A DNA stretch of 64,000 nt from Rhodanobacteraceae bacterium. GTDB lineage: Bacteria > Pseudomonadota > Gammaproteobacteria > Xanthomonadales > SZUA-5. The notes under the pieces were generated by a model. That model made no database searches. It had not been told where the DNA came from and saw only the letters and a list, made by a program, of their open reading frames with translations. Location: positions 350,001-414,000 of the forward strand of contig JACKOW010000001.1 in assembly GCA_024234055.1 (NCBI GenBank), written 5' to 3'. Below are positions 1-9,012 of the stretch, in pieces (the first letter of the stretch is position 1; every line of letters begins with the position of its first letter). Both the position numbers and the translations under genes were made by a program.

Positions 1-72
1 CTCAAAGCCCATGCGACGAACGACACGCTCGTTCCTCCTGGCGCCAATGGCTACCTGCCCAACACTTTTCAA

Positions 73-188
73 TGCTTGGCGACCATAGCGACGTGGTCCC
101 ACCCGATCCCATCCCGAACTCGGAAGTGAAACGCGTCAGCGCCAATGGTAGTGTGCATCCGCATGCGAGAGTAGGTCATCGCCAAGCA
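73..188 (+). rRNA. rrf: 5S ribosomal RNA
   Basis: A 116-nt sequence with the bacterial 5S layout. The first ten bases (tgcttggcga) pair perfectly with the last ten (tcgccaagca), forming helix I, and the conserved interior ccgatcccatcccgaactc is present. The 72 bases before it hold no gene and are probably 23S-5S spacer, so the window opens at the tail of an rRNA operon. Confidence 0.96.
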
Positions 189-200
189 CCTTTTAAACAC

Positions 201-232
201 CACAACGCCCAGTCAATCGACTGGGCGTTGTG
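201..232 (+). terminator. rRNA operon terminator hairpin
   Basis: A perfect 14-bp stem (cacaacgcccagtc with gactgggcgttgtg) around a 4-nt loop, 12 nt after the 5S 3' end. The downstream strand is not clearly U-rich, but position and stem strength fit the end of the rRNA transcript. Confidence 0.85.
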
Positions 233-393
233 CTGTCTGGGGTTTGAGGATCTTCCAACCACATCGATCCCAGCTGCCCGCAATCAAATACCCCATCCAG
301 CGGCAACTCATGCGCCGTACAACATTGCCAGAGCCGAACAGCAGCTGGCGTTGCGCGCTATCGTTAGCCCTTCAAGTCCGATCGGAAAGGCCA

Positions 394-888
394 ATGAAAA
401 TTGCAGTGCTGACGGTCTCAGATACGCGCACAACCGCCGACGATACGTCCGGCGACTACTTGGTTTCCGCGTTGGACGCAGCAAATCACCAACTGCACGA
501 ACGTACGATCGTGCGCGACGACCGCTACCTGATGCGTGCCCGGATCTCCGCCTGGATTGCCGATCCGGCTTGCCAGGCAATCCTTTGCACCGGCGGAACC
601 GGCTTCACTGGGCGCGACAGCACACCCGAGGCAATCGAACCGCTGCTCGACAAGACCATGCCGGGATTTGGTGAATTGTTTCGCGCGCTCTCATTTGCAG
701 ACATCGGCACGTCCGCGCTGCAGTCTCGGGCTTTTGCCGGTCTGGCCAACGGGACCATCATCGTTGCCTTGCCGGGTTCGACGTCAGCATGTCGTCTCGC
801 CTGGGAGCAGATTCTGCAGCATCAGTTTGATTCGTCCACTCAGCCGTGCAATCTGGCGAATCTACGCGGGCGCTTCTTCGAACGCTGA
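394..888 (+). CDS. moaB: Molybdenum cofactor biosynthesis protein B (MoaB)
   Basis: A 164-aa MoaB/MogA-fold protein. The N-terminus MKIAVLTVSDTRT and the internal GGTGFTGRDSTPEA motif are diagnostic of the MoCF-binding fold, which acts on molybdopterin in cytosolic cofactor synthesis (adenylylation where MoaB replaces MogA). The ATG at 394 was chosen because ggaaagg lies 4 nt upstream and the family begins here; the frame stays open further upstream, but that part has no family similarity. It stands alone between the rRNA operon and the ABC cluster, with no other moa gene in the window. The spacer at 889-1069 holds no gene, only the sigma-54 promoter listed separately. Confidence 0.92.
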   Translation: MKIAVLTVSDTRTTADDTSGDYLVSALDAANHQLHERTIVRDDRYLMRARISAWIADPACQAILCTGGTGFTGRDSTPEAIEPLLDKTMPGFGELFRALSFADIGTSALQSRAFAGLANGTIIVALPGSTSACRLAWEQILQHQFDSSTQPCNLANLRGRFFER

Positions 889-1042
889 GATGACATGCGT
901 CTTCGGTCCCTGTTCGGTTGCGAACACCTGGGCGAACTCCATGCACGGATTCGAACACAACGGCACCCAGGGCCGGCTGCCAGCGTCTGGTTCGGCCAGA
1001 AATATGGACTAAGAACAATGGCTTGCCGTTTTAATTTGCGCT

Positions 1043-1057
1043 TGGCACGCTGTTTGC
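1043..1057 (+). promoter_or_regulatory. Sigma-54 (RpoN) -24/-12 promoter
   Basis: The sequence tggcacgctgtttgca matches the sigma-54 consensus TGGCACG-N4-TTGCW at every defined position. With the C of TTGC at -12 (1056), transcription would start near 1068, two bases before the adaptor ATG at 1070. No sigma-54 activator gene is recognisable in the window. Confidence 0.75.
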
Positions 1058-1069
1058 AGACTTCAGGGC

Positions 1070-2323
1070 ATGGACATCGCACGCCCCGAACTGAAGAAAC
1101 AACGCCAGCGTCGCAGAGCTCTGCTCGGCGGCGCTGCCCTCATCGTAATTCTGACCGCCGGTTTTGCTGTCGCTCGACTCGAGCCTGCTGCACCGCAGGT
1201 ACAACGGCAATCGGTCTGGATCGATACCGTCAAACGCGGCGACTTGTTGCGCGAGGTTCGGGGGCCTGGGCAACTGGTGCCAAAGGAAATTCGTTGGCTG
1301 TCGGCGGATACGACGGCCCGTGTCGATCAGATCGTGATCCGACCCGGCGCGACGGTAGAACCCGACACTTTGATCTTGAAGCTCACCAATCCCGAGATCG
1401 ATGACCAGGTGCTGTTCGCCAATGCTGCCGTGCAGGCGGCCAAGGCTGACCTCGAGGCGAAACGAATTGGCTTGAGCAGCCAGGTGCTGGATCAGCGAGC
1501 ACAGATTGCTTCGGTCCAGGCAGACCAGGAAGGGGCCAAGCTGCAAGCAGAGGCAGAGGCCGAGCTGAACAAAAAGGGCATTGTCTCGGCCCTGCAGTAC
1601 CGTCAGACACAGCTCCGTGCAGACCAGTTGCTGGTACGGCTGGATATTGAACGTCAACGACTGGCGATGTTGAAGCGCAATCTGGATGCCCAGTTAGCGG
1701 CTGAACGGGCTCGGCTTGATCAGCTTGAAAACACTTACCTACTGCGCAAACGGCAAGCCGAAGCGCTAGGTGTTAGAGCTGGCATGCGCGGGATTCTGCA
1801 AGCAATTGCTGTCGAAGAAGGACAGCAAGTCGGCCCAGGGACAAATCTGGCCCGCGTGGCGCAGCCCGATGTGCTGCGCGCTGAGCTCCGTATTCCTGAA
1901 ACACAGGCGAAGGATGTCAAGATTGACCAGTCCGTGCGTGTAGATACACGCAACGGCATCGTTCCGGGCATGGTGGTGCGAATCGATCCGGCGGTACAGA
2001 ACGGTACCGTGCAGGTTGACGTCGACCTGGTTGGCCCGTTGCCTCCCGGTGCTCGCCCCGATCTTTCAGTCGACGGCACCATCGAGATCGAGAAACTCAC
2101 GAATGTGATGTACGTGGGACGCCCAGCCTTCGGTCAAGCCGAGAGCCGCACCACCCTGTTCCGGCTGAACCCAGAGACGGATATTGCCGAGCGGGTACCC
2201 GTCGAACTGGGCCGTGCCTCCGTCAGCCTCATCGAGGTGACCCGCGGTCTTGAGCCCGGGGACCAGGTGATCCTTTCCGATACCAGTAGCTATGACCAGC
2301 ACGACCGTCTCCGTCTGCGCTGA
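1070..2323 (+). CDS. MacA/HlyD-family periplasmic adaptor of ABC exporter
   Basis: A 417-aa membrane fusion protein. A basic N-terminus (KKQRQRRR) precedes one membrane anchor at about residues 17-34, then a barrel-sandwich (lipoyl-like) half near residues 55-105, a long Ala/Gln/Glu-rich alpha hairpin at about 110-230, the second sandwich half and a beta-barrel region. The protein should link the inner-membrane permease to an outer-membrane channel. It is the first gene of a same-strand set with ATPase and permease downstream, as in macAB-type exporters. The ATG at 1070 is almost on the predicted sigma-54 transcription start and has only a weak agggc before it; no later Met would keep the anchor. 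The exported substrate cannot be inferred. Confidence 0.88.
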   Translation: MDIARPELKKQRQRRRALLGGAALIVILTAGFAVARLEPAAPQVQRQSVWIDTVKRGDLLREVRGPGQLVPKEIRWLSADTTARVDQIVIRPGATVEPDTLILKLTNPEIDDQVLFANAAVQAAKADLEAKRIGLSSQVLDQRAQIASVQADQEGAKLQAEAEAELNKKGIVSALQYRQTQLRADQLLVRLDIERQRLAMLKRNLDAQLAAERARLDQLENTYLLRKRQAEALGVRAGMRGILQAIAVEEGQQVGPGTNLARVAQPDVLRAELRIPETQAKDVKIDQSVRVDTRNGIVPGMVVRIDPAVQNGTVQVDVDLVGPLPPGARPDLSVDGTIEIEKLTNVMYVGRPAFGQAESRTTLFRLNPETDIAERVPVELGRASVSLIEVTRGLEPGDQVILSDTSSYDQHDRLRLR

Positions 2324-2348
2324 CTCCACCGTTCCCGAGGAAAGTCCC

Positions 2349-3098
2349 ATGACCAACAACAACGCACTGATTTCCTTGCGAGATGTCGCCAAAGTCTATC
2401 TGACCGAGGATGTCGAAACCCATGCGCTCAGCGGCATCCACCTGGATATCCGCAAAGGTGAGTACATCTCGATCTCGGGTCCTTCTGGTTGCGGTAAGTC
2501 GACTCTGCTGGCAATTCTCGGTCTCCTGGATACCCCAAGCAGCGGGATCTATGAGATCAATGGGCGCTCGGTTGGCTCCATAACAGCCAATGAGCGGGCG
2601 AAGATTCGCAACAAGGAAATCGGTTTCATCTTCCAGGCCTTCAATCTGATCGGCGATCTCACCGTGTTCGAGAATGTCGAACTGCCGTTGACCTACCGGA
2701 CCGGATTGAACAAGGCGGAACGCAAGAAAAAAGCGCAATGGGCTCTGGATCGCGTCGGCATGGCGCATCGACTGAAGCACTATCCCTCACAGCTGTCAGG
2801 CGGTCAGCAACAGCGTGTTGCAGTCGCCCGCGCACTGGTCGGCGAGCCTTCAATCCTGCTTGCTGACGAACCGACCGGTAATCTCGATTCAAAGAACGGC
2901 GAAGCGGTCATGGTCTTGCTGGATGAATTGCACAGCGCCGGCGCCACTATCTGCATGGTGACCCATGACCCGCGTTATGCCGACTTCGCCGATCGGAAGG
3001 TTTTCATGTTTGACGGCCGCGTAGTCGACGAAGAGACCATGCACCAGCTTCGGCATGAGGAAGACGCTCGCATTCGTCGAGCGGCAGTTGGCGAGTAG
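2349..3098 (+). CDS. MacB-type ABC transporter ATP-binding protein
   Basis: A 249-aa ATPase of the LolD/MacB subfamily. Walker A GPSGCGKST lies at residues 44-52, with a Q-loop in GFIFQAFNLI, the signature LSGGQQQRVAVARAL, Walker B ILLADEPTGNLDS and the switch histidine in MVTHD. It powers the permease encoded 13 bp downstream. The ATG at 2349 follows gaggaaag at good spacing and is 25 nt after the adaptor stop, so it belongs to the same transcript. All catalytic motifs are intact. Confidence 0.95.
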   Translation: MTNNNALISLRDVAKVYLTEDVETHALSGIHLDIRKGEYISISGPSGCGKSTLLAILGLLDTPSSGIYEINGRSVGSITANERAKIRNKEIGFIFQAFNLIGDLTVFENVELPLTYRTGLNKAERKKKAQWALDRVGMAHRLKHYPSQLSGGQQQRVAVARALVGEPSILLADEPTGNLDSKNGEAVMVLLDELHSAGATICMVTHDPRYADFADRKVFMFDGRVVDEETMHQLRHEEDARIRRAAVGE

Positions 3099-3111
3099 AG
3101 GCGCAAACATC

Positions 3112-5529
3112 ATGGCTTTCGGAATCTCGGATATTCGCCAAACCTGGCGCGCTCTGGCGCTGCAGCCGGGCAACAGCCTGTTCACCATTCTGGTGTTGGC
3201 TCTCGGACTGGCTGGGGTGATCGGCATGCTGTCGATCCTCAAATCGATGGTCTGGGATCCATTACCGTTTCCCAATGCCGCGCAGGTGCAAACCGTTGGC
3301 TGGCGCGATCTCGCCAACAGCGGCTCCAACCTGCGGGCGCTAGATGCCGATCAGTTTCTTGATTGGCAGGATCGCTTCAAGGGCAAGGCTGAACTGGCGG
3401 GAGTGGGGCAAGCAACGGTCAACCTTGGAACCGACGAGGGAGTCGAACGACTCGAAGGTGCCTTTGTTACCCACAATCTGTTCCCCATGCTTGGCGTTAC
3501 GCCGGTACTGGGGCGCAATTTCAGTTTAGAAGATGATCAGCCGGGCGCGCCGCCGGTTGTGATTCTTTCGAACCAGGTGTGGCGAACGCGATTCGCTTCC
3601 AACACCGCGATTATCGGCACTCAGGTACGTGCCAACGCCGAACCGGCCACGGTCGTTGGCGTGATGCCGCCGGATTTCAGCTTTCCACTTCGAGAAACGG
3701 TTTGGCTGCCCGCGCAGGTGGTGCGTGCGCCGACGGCCCCGCCGGATCGCGAGTTGAAAGCTTTCGCCCGGACCCTCGACAGTGACACCCCAGTTACCAT
3801 TCACACCATTCTCGAATCCTGGCTCGCCGATCAAATCACTGTCGATGCCGCCCGCTGGTCCGGCGTTGAAGTTGATGCCGAGCCGATGGCCATGCTCTAT
3901 GCAGATCGCGAAACGCGGATGTTGCTGAACCTGATGCTGGCCTGTGTCGCGCTGGTGTTGCTGGTGGCCTGTGCGAATGCCGCCAATCTGATGCTGGTGC
4001 GAACCATGGCCCGGAGTCGTGATCTGGCATTGCGACTCACACTAGGCGCAAGTCGCAGTCGGGTCGGATTCTATTTGTTGGGTCAGAGCCTTACTCTGAC
4101 CCTGGTGGCCACCGCCATTGCCTTGCCGCTGGCGCATTGGGGGGTGGATTGGGTAATCAACTCATATGCCGGTACTGATGACGGGCCACCGCCCTGGGTC
4201 ACTGCCAGCCTTGAACCGAGCTTGACAGCAGTCGCGCTCCTGATTGCCTTGATAACGGCGGCAATTGTCGCCGTGCTGCCGGTGCTGCGCTTACGCGTAA
4301 ACGCCCTGGGTACGAGCCTGCGCGACGGCGGGCGGGCGGTTTCCGGCGGTGGCCTGGGCAAACTCAGCCGCGTTCTGGTGGCCGGCCAACTGGCGATGAC
4401 CTGTGTTGTTCTGCTGGCCACATTGGTGATCGTCCGCGGCGTCGACAGTTTGTCGAAGACGGATCTGGGCATCAACCCGGACCATCTTCTGACCGCTCGC
4501 ATTGCTCTTTTTCCCCAGCTCTACCCTGAAGATGCAGAGACAGTTGGCTTCTTCGAGCGCCTGACCACTACCCTGCGCGAGCAACCTGAAGTGCTGTCGG
4601 TCGGCGCCGGAACCAGCTTGCCGGGATTGACGGCAGGTACCGAGCGCGTGCTTGCCGAGGGCCATGAGTCGGCCCATGACAAAGGCCAGGTCGCCCGATA
4701 CGCTGCCGTTGACTCAGGCTTTGTGCCGACCTATGGCATTGACCTCCACGCTGGGCGCAATTTTGATACCAGAGACACCACAGAATCCGACCCGGTCGTC
4801 ATAGTCGATGATCGCTTTGCCGAAAATCTGTTTGCCGGCGCTGATCCGATCGGCCGTCGTGTGCGTATTCCGGCAGAAGGTGACGATGCGCGTTGGCACA
4901 CGGTTATCGGAGTGGTCGAGAACCTGCAACTGGAGGATCCGGGTGATCCCGCACTGCCCAATGTGCTGGTCTCACTGACCCAGAGTCCGGCCCGTTTCGT
5001 CAGCGTGGTCATGCGAACCCGCGCCAATCCCGAGGCATTCAAGACACGCTTCCTCGAACTGCTCAGACAGCAGGATCCGGACACGCCAGCCTATTGGCTG
5101 CGGACCTATGACGAGGTGATGCGTGTGGCCATGGTCGGAGAGCGCGTGGTGTCCGGAATGTTCTCGGCCTTCGGCTTGGTGGCCCTGGTGCTTTCCGCTG
5201 CTGGCTTGTACGGACTGATCGCGCAACTGGTTAGTCAGCGTACTCGGGAGATTGGTGTGCAGCGGGCTCTGGGCGCGCCAAACGCTTCGGTTTTGCGGCG
5301 GCTACTCTCCCAGACCATGGGTCAGGTGCTGGTGGGTCTGGTAGTGGGTGTAGCCCTGGCGATTCCATTCGCCAATATGCTCAGCAATACGCTGACCGAT
5401 CTGCCAACCGATAACTGGGGCGTACCCATACTGGTACTGATCCTGATGACGGTATCAATAGCGGCAACGCTACTTCCGGCGCGACGCGCTCTGGCGGTCG
5501 ACCCGACCGTCGCCCTGCGTGACGAGTGA
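3112..5529 (+). CDS. ABC transporter permease, MacB/FtsX type
   Basis: An 805-aa permease with two FtsX modules. One N-terminal membrane segment near residues 17-40 is followed by a large periplasmic MacB_PCD domain (LPFPNAAQVQTVGWRD and the VVGVMPPDFSFP motif), three helices at about 265-420 containing VACANAANLMLVRTMARSR, a second periplasmic domain, and three C-terminal helices with QRTREIGVQRALGA. This duplicated layout is that of the permease family often labelled ADOP or FtsX-like. It follows the ATPase by 13 nt and is presumably its partner. Its stop overlaps the upstream region of the broken second permease. Confidence 0.93.
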   Translation: MAFGISDIRQTWRALALQPGNSLFTILVLALGLAGVIGMLSILKSMVWDPLPFPNAAQVQTVGWRDLANSGSNLRALDADQFLDWQDRFKGKAELAGVGQATVNLGTDEGVERLEGAFVTHNLFPMLGVTPVLGRNFSLEDDQPGAPPVVILSNQVWRTRFASNTAIIGTQVRANAEPATVVGVMPPDFSFPLRETVWLPAQVVRAPTAPPDRELKAFARTLDSDTPVTIHTILESWLADQITVDAARWSGVEVDAEPMAMLYADRETRMLLNLMLACVALVLLVACANAANLMLVRTMARSRDLALRLTLGASRSRVGFYLLGQSLTLTLVATAIALPLAHWGVDWVINSYAGTDDGPPPWVTASLEPSLTAVALLIALITAAIVAVLPVLRLRVNALGTSLRDGGRAVSGGGLGKLSRVLVAGQLAMTCVVLLATLVIVRGVDSLSKTDLGINPDHLLTARIALFPQLYPEDAETVGFFERLTTTLREQPEVLSVGAGTSLPGLTAGTERVLAEGHESAHDKGQVARYAAVDSGFVPTYGIDLHAGRNFDTRDTTESDPVVIVDDRFAENLFAGADPIGRRVRIPAEGDDARWHTVIGVVENLQLEDPGDPALPNVLVSLTQSPARFVSVVMRTRANPEAFKTRFLELLRQQDPDTPAYWLRTYDEVMRVAMVGERVVSGMFSAFGLVALVLSAAGLYGLIAQLVSQRTREIGVQRALGAPNASVLRRLLSQTMGQVLVGLVVGVALAIPFANMLSNTLTDLPTDNWGVPILVLILMTVSIAATLLPARRALAVDPTVALRDE

Positions 5530-5540
5530 CGAATTCGACC

Positions 5541-7915
5541 ATGGCCATCCTGTTTTCAGCATTTCAGCGACTGCTCCGTACCCCCGGCTACGCGCTGGGC
5601 CTGCTCAGGACACTCACACTGGGTTTGTGTCTCACAATCACCATGTTTGCGATCCTGCACGCTGTCGCCTTGGCCCCGCTGCCCTATCCAGACGACGATA
5701 AAATCGTGGTCATCGATTCCCAGCGAATGCAGAGTGGCGCACAGGGCAGTATTACCCCGCGCGATGCCTTGACCACACTGCCGCAGCTCGCCGGTCTGCA
5801 GGGATTCGGTTACTACACCTGGGGCGGCGCCGACTTGAAAGTGGATGATCGTCCCAAGGCCTTGACGATCAATGCAGTCGGTGGCGGCTTTTTCGACGTC
5901 CTGGCGTACCACCCATGCTGGGCCGAGCGATTCAGGCTGAGGATCTCGGTCAGGCCCGTGCCGTGCTCAGTCATGCGACCTGGATGGAGCAGTTCGGCGC
6001 TGACCCAGACATCATCGGCAAGGCCATCAACCTGAACTGGATCAGTCCGGAGATTGTCGGCGTCATGCCACCGAGCTTCGACTATCCCAGCCCCGAGGTG
6101 GCGATGTGGATTGCCGCCGACGAGTCCCAATATCGCAACATGGAGCCCGGGGTTTATGACAATGCTCGCTACATCAACAGCATTGGGCGCCTGCAGCCGG
6201 GGACCACGCCGGAGCAGTTCAACGCCATGCTGGAAAATGCCACGGGTGCCGTAACCGGCGATGCATGGGTGCTCCACAGCGAACGCTTGCTTGCAGCACA
6301 CAATCGGCGCCCGACGCCCGCTGCTGTTGGCGCTGTTCGGCATTTCGATGCTGGTGCTGCTGATTGCCTGTGCCAATGCCGCGCATCTGGTGATGGTGCG
6401 CGGATTGGGACGCCTGCCACAATTTGGTATCCAGCGTGCCCTGGGTGCCAGCCAGTCGCGCATCGCCTTCGAATTCCTGGCCGAAGTACTGATCATCGGA
6501 ACGCTGGCGTTGGTGCTCTCGCTGACACTGTCATCAATGGGTCTGAACTATTTTGTCGGTCTGCTCGACAGCGGATTACCGCGCAGCGCCGAGGTGACCA
6601 TCTCACTGCCGGTCGTTGCGTTTGCTGCCGCCGGAACCTTGCTGGTGTTGATGATCTGCGGTGCCTGGCCGGCGTTGCGCCTGCATCGCGGCGCAATTGC
6701 CGCCTCCCTGACTCGCCGTGTGGGCTTGGGCCCTCGCGGCTTGAGTCTGGAACGCGGGCTGCCGATCGTCGCGCTGGGGCTGTCGATCGCTGCTGTGTCG
6801 ACGCCCGCGTTGCTGGCAATCAGTGCTCAGCAGCTGGCCCGGCAGGATAATTTGGCCAAGGTCGATCACATGCTGGCTGTGCAAGTTTTCCCGGACAGCC
6901 GCGATGGCGCGGAGTTTCTGCCAAGAATGCAGCGCATGCAGGCAGCCGTGGCGGCTATTCCAGGCGTTGAGCAGGTCGCTTTCATGACCGGAGCGCCGTT
7001 CACGCCCGTAGGCAGAACCAGCGTCGATGTATGGCTGCCGGGTGCTGCAAGCAACGACTCGCAGACGCTGCGGACGCGCGCCATTGATGGCCCGGCGTTA
7101 CAGGCACTGGGTGTCACGCTTCAGCGCGGCCGCGCCTTCCTGCCCAGCGATCGTGCCGGTTCGACCCGCGTTGCCCTGCTCAACGACCGTGCAGCACGCG
7201 AGCTGTTCAATGGCGCTGACGCCGTAGGACAACAAATCATGGTGCCGCCCTACGGACAAAGCGGTGAACCGACCCGTTTTTGTGATCGTCGGCATCGTCG
7301 ACAACCTCAAGATTGATCAGGTCGACGGTGACAACGCTGCAGCCGAGGTGTGGTTGCCTTTTACTCAGTACCCTTGCCTTTTGGTAGCTTCCTGCTGTCA
7401 GGACCGTTGCCTCCCAAATCACTGATACGGCAGGCAGAGGCCGCCATCTCGCAGGTGGAGCCGGGCCTCAGTATCTACCGCAGCTTTGCGCCAGCAGATG
7501 ATCGAGACGAGCAACTGGCCAGCCCGATGTTCTTCGCGCGCAATGCCAGCGCCTTCGCGATCTTTGCCTTGGCGCTATCGATGGTCGGCGTCTACGGCGT
7601 ACTGGCGTCGATCTGTCACGCCGGCGCCGCGAACTGGCGCTGCGCGCGGCGCTTGGCGCCACACCGATGCGGGCGCTGAGGTTCGTTGCTGCCAAGGGTT
7701 TGGTAATCGGCGTGCCCGGTCTGGCGCTGGGTTTGCTGTTGGCGGCGTTCATGGCCCAGGGTCTGAGCGGAATGCTGTTCGATGTCGATGCTGTTGCGCC
7801 CTGGGTGGTCGCCGGATCGGGACTGCCGCTGCTGCTGCTGACGGCCTTGGTCTGCTGGAGTCTGGCGCGACGAGCGGCGCGAATTCAGCCCAATCTGGCG
7901 TTGCGCGAGGAGTGA
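5541..7915 (+). pseudogene. Second MacB/FtsX-type permease, disrupted by about five frameshifts
   Basis: Permease similarity runs from MAILFSAFQRLL at 5541 to RIQPNLALREE at 7915, but in shifting reading frames. Breaks are near 5900 (FFDVL then GVPPMLGRA, one g missing from a ggg run), 6300 (LLAAHN then ARRPLLLALF), 7277 (EPTRF then VIVGIVDN, an extra t in a t-run), 7365 (FTQYP then LPFGSFLL, a missing c) and 7612 (before SRRRRELALRAALGA). Pieces keep VGVMPPSFDYP, ACANAAHLVMVRGLGR and FALALSMVGVYGVLAS, so the ancestor was full-length (about 790 codons). Either real decay or clustered homopolymer sequencing errors; no other recognised gene here is frameshifted. Confidence 0.85.
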
Positions 7916-7926
7916 ATGCAGCAGTG

Positions 7927-8010
7927 GCGTCATCGCGAGCGCAGCGAAGCAATCGATATGCAAAGTCGCTGACCGCTGGATTGCTTCGTTGCTGCGCGCC
8001 TCGCAATGAC
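7927..8010. repeat. Family B inverted repeat (cgtcat-cgcgag / gaagcaatc)
   Basis: An inverted pair: a left arm with cgtcatcgcgagcgcagcg and gaagcaatc, and a right arm with gattgcttcgttgctgcg ending cgcaatgacg. The same element recurs near 25311, 39195, 48082 and 63584. It fills the gap between the broken permease and the second ATPase and could form a long hairpin in the transcript. Confidence 0.85.
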
Positions 8011-8051
8011 GCAGGGATGACCCCGACACCCCTACACGAAAAGGAACCCAC

Positions 8052-8717
8052 ATGATCCGCCTGGAAAAGCTGGAAAAATCCGTACCCGCCGGACAGGGCC
8101 GGTTGTGGTTGCTGCGGCAGATCAACCTGAGCGTGGCGCCTGGCGAATTCATCGCCATCACCGGTCCCTCGGGCGCCGGCAAGAGCACGCTGCTATCGAT
8201 TCTTGGTCTGATGGACAGTGAGTTCGACGGTCACTACGAACTTGACGGCAAGGCAGTCGGCAAACTGGCACCGAAGGCGCGTCAGGCGTTGCAGCGTGAA
8301 GCCATCGGCTTCATCTTTCAGCAGTACCACTTGATCGACGATCTGACCGTGGCCGAGAATCTGGATCTGCCGCTGTCCTATCGCAATGTCGCCAGCGGTG
8401 AGCGCAAGGCGCGCGTCGCCGACATCCTTGACCGGTTCCAGATCGTCGGCAAGAAGGATCTCTATCCGCGCCAGTTGTCGGGTGGACAGCAGCAGTTGGT
8501 GGCCGTTGCCCGAGCCACGATCACCCGCCCGAAAGTGCTGCTGGCCGATGAACCCACCGGCGCGCTGCACACCAGTCAGGGCGAGATGATCATGGCCTTG
8601 CTGGAAGAGCTTCACCGTGATGGCGCCACGATCCTGATGGTGACCCACAATCAGGCCAATGCCGCCCGTGCCCAGCGCCGGGTGAACCTGCTGGATGGCT
8701 GGATCAGCGACAGCTGA
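8052..8717 (+). CDS. ABC transporter ATP-binding protein (second copy)
   Basis: A 221-aa LolD/MacB-type ATPase with Walker A GPSGAGKST, a Q-loop in GFIFQQYHLIDD, signature LSGGQQQLVAVARA, Walker B VLLADEPTGAL and switch MVTHN. It is similar to but diverged from the ATPase at 2349 (GALHTSQGE replaces the usual GNLD). An aaaggaac ribosome site lies just before the ATG. It was probably the partner of the permease now broken upstream, so it may be redundant, drifting, or able to serve the intact permease. All catalytic motifs are still present. Confidence 0.92.
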   Translation: MIRLEKLEKSVPAGQGRLWLLRQINLSVAPGEFIAITGPSGAGKSTLLSILGLMDSEFDGHYELDGKAVGKLAPKARQALQREAIGFIFQQYHLIDDLTVAENLDLPLSYRNVASGERKARVADILDRFQIVGKKDLYPRQLSGGQQQLVAVARATITRPKVLLADEPTGALHTSQGEMIMALLEELHRDGATILMVTHNQANAARAQRRVNLLDGWISDS

Positions 8718-8719
8718 AC

Positions 8720-8858
8720 ACCAGGGGCCGGTGTCGCCGGCCAGATCCTGCGCGCGCTCTTCGAGCCGGCCGTTCATCCGATCGATCAAATTCGGCAGCG
8801 ATTGCTCGGAATAGTCGCGCTTGATCTCGCGCACGTCGCCGCGATGATCGATCAGGCA
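8720..8858 (-). other. Orphan coding-like fragment in the 8718-9012 spacer
   Basis: Read on the minus strand, about 45 codons give LIDHRGDVREIKRDYSEQ and then LPNLIDRMNGRLEERAQDL, which looks protein-like in composition, but there is no convincing start and the frame runs into the antisense of the ATPase gene. It may be the remnant of a larger gene; I do not recognise the family. The rest of the spacer (8859-9012) shows nothing. Confidence 0.25.
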
Positions 8859-9012
8859 TGGGGATGAAGGGCGAGTGGGCCGTGGCAAGTCGGCAAGACC
8901 AGCAGGCCAGCGTTGCATTGAGTCACTCTCTGGACATGCGGGTTCCGGGTTGCAGGCTGGCGCGGCTGGCATGGCTGCGCAATGATGCCCACCGCAAGCC
9001 CTTTTTCGCGGT

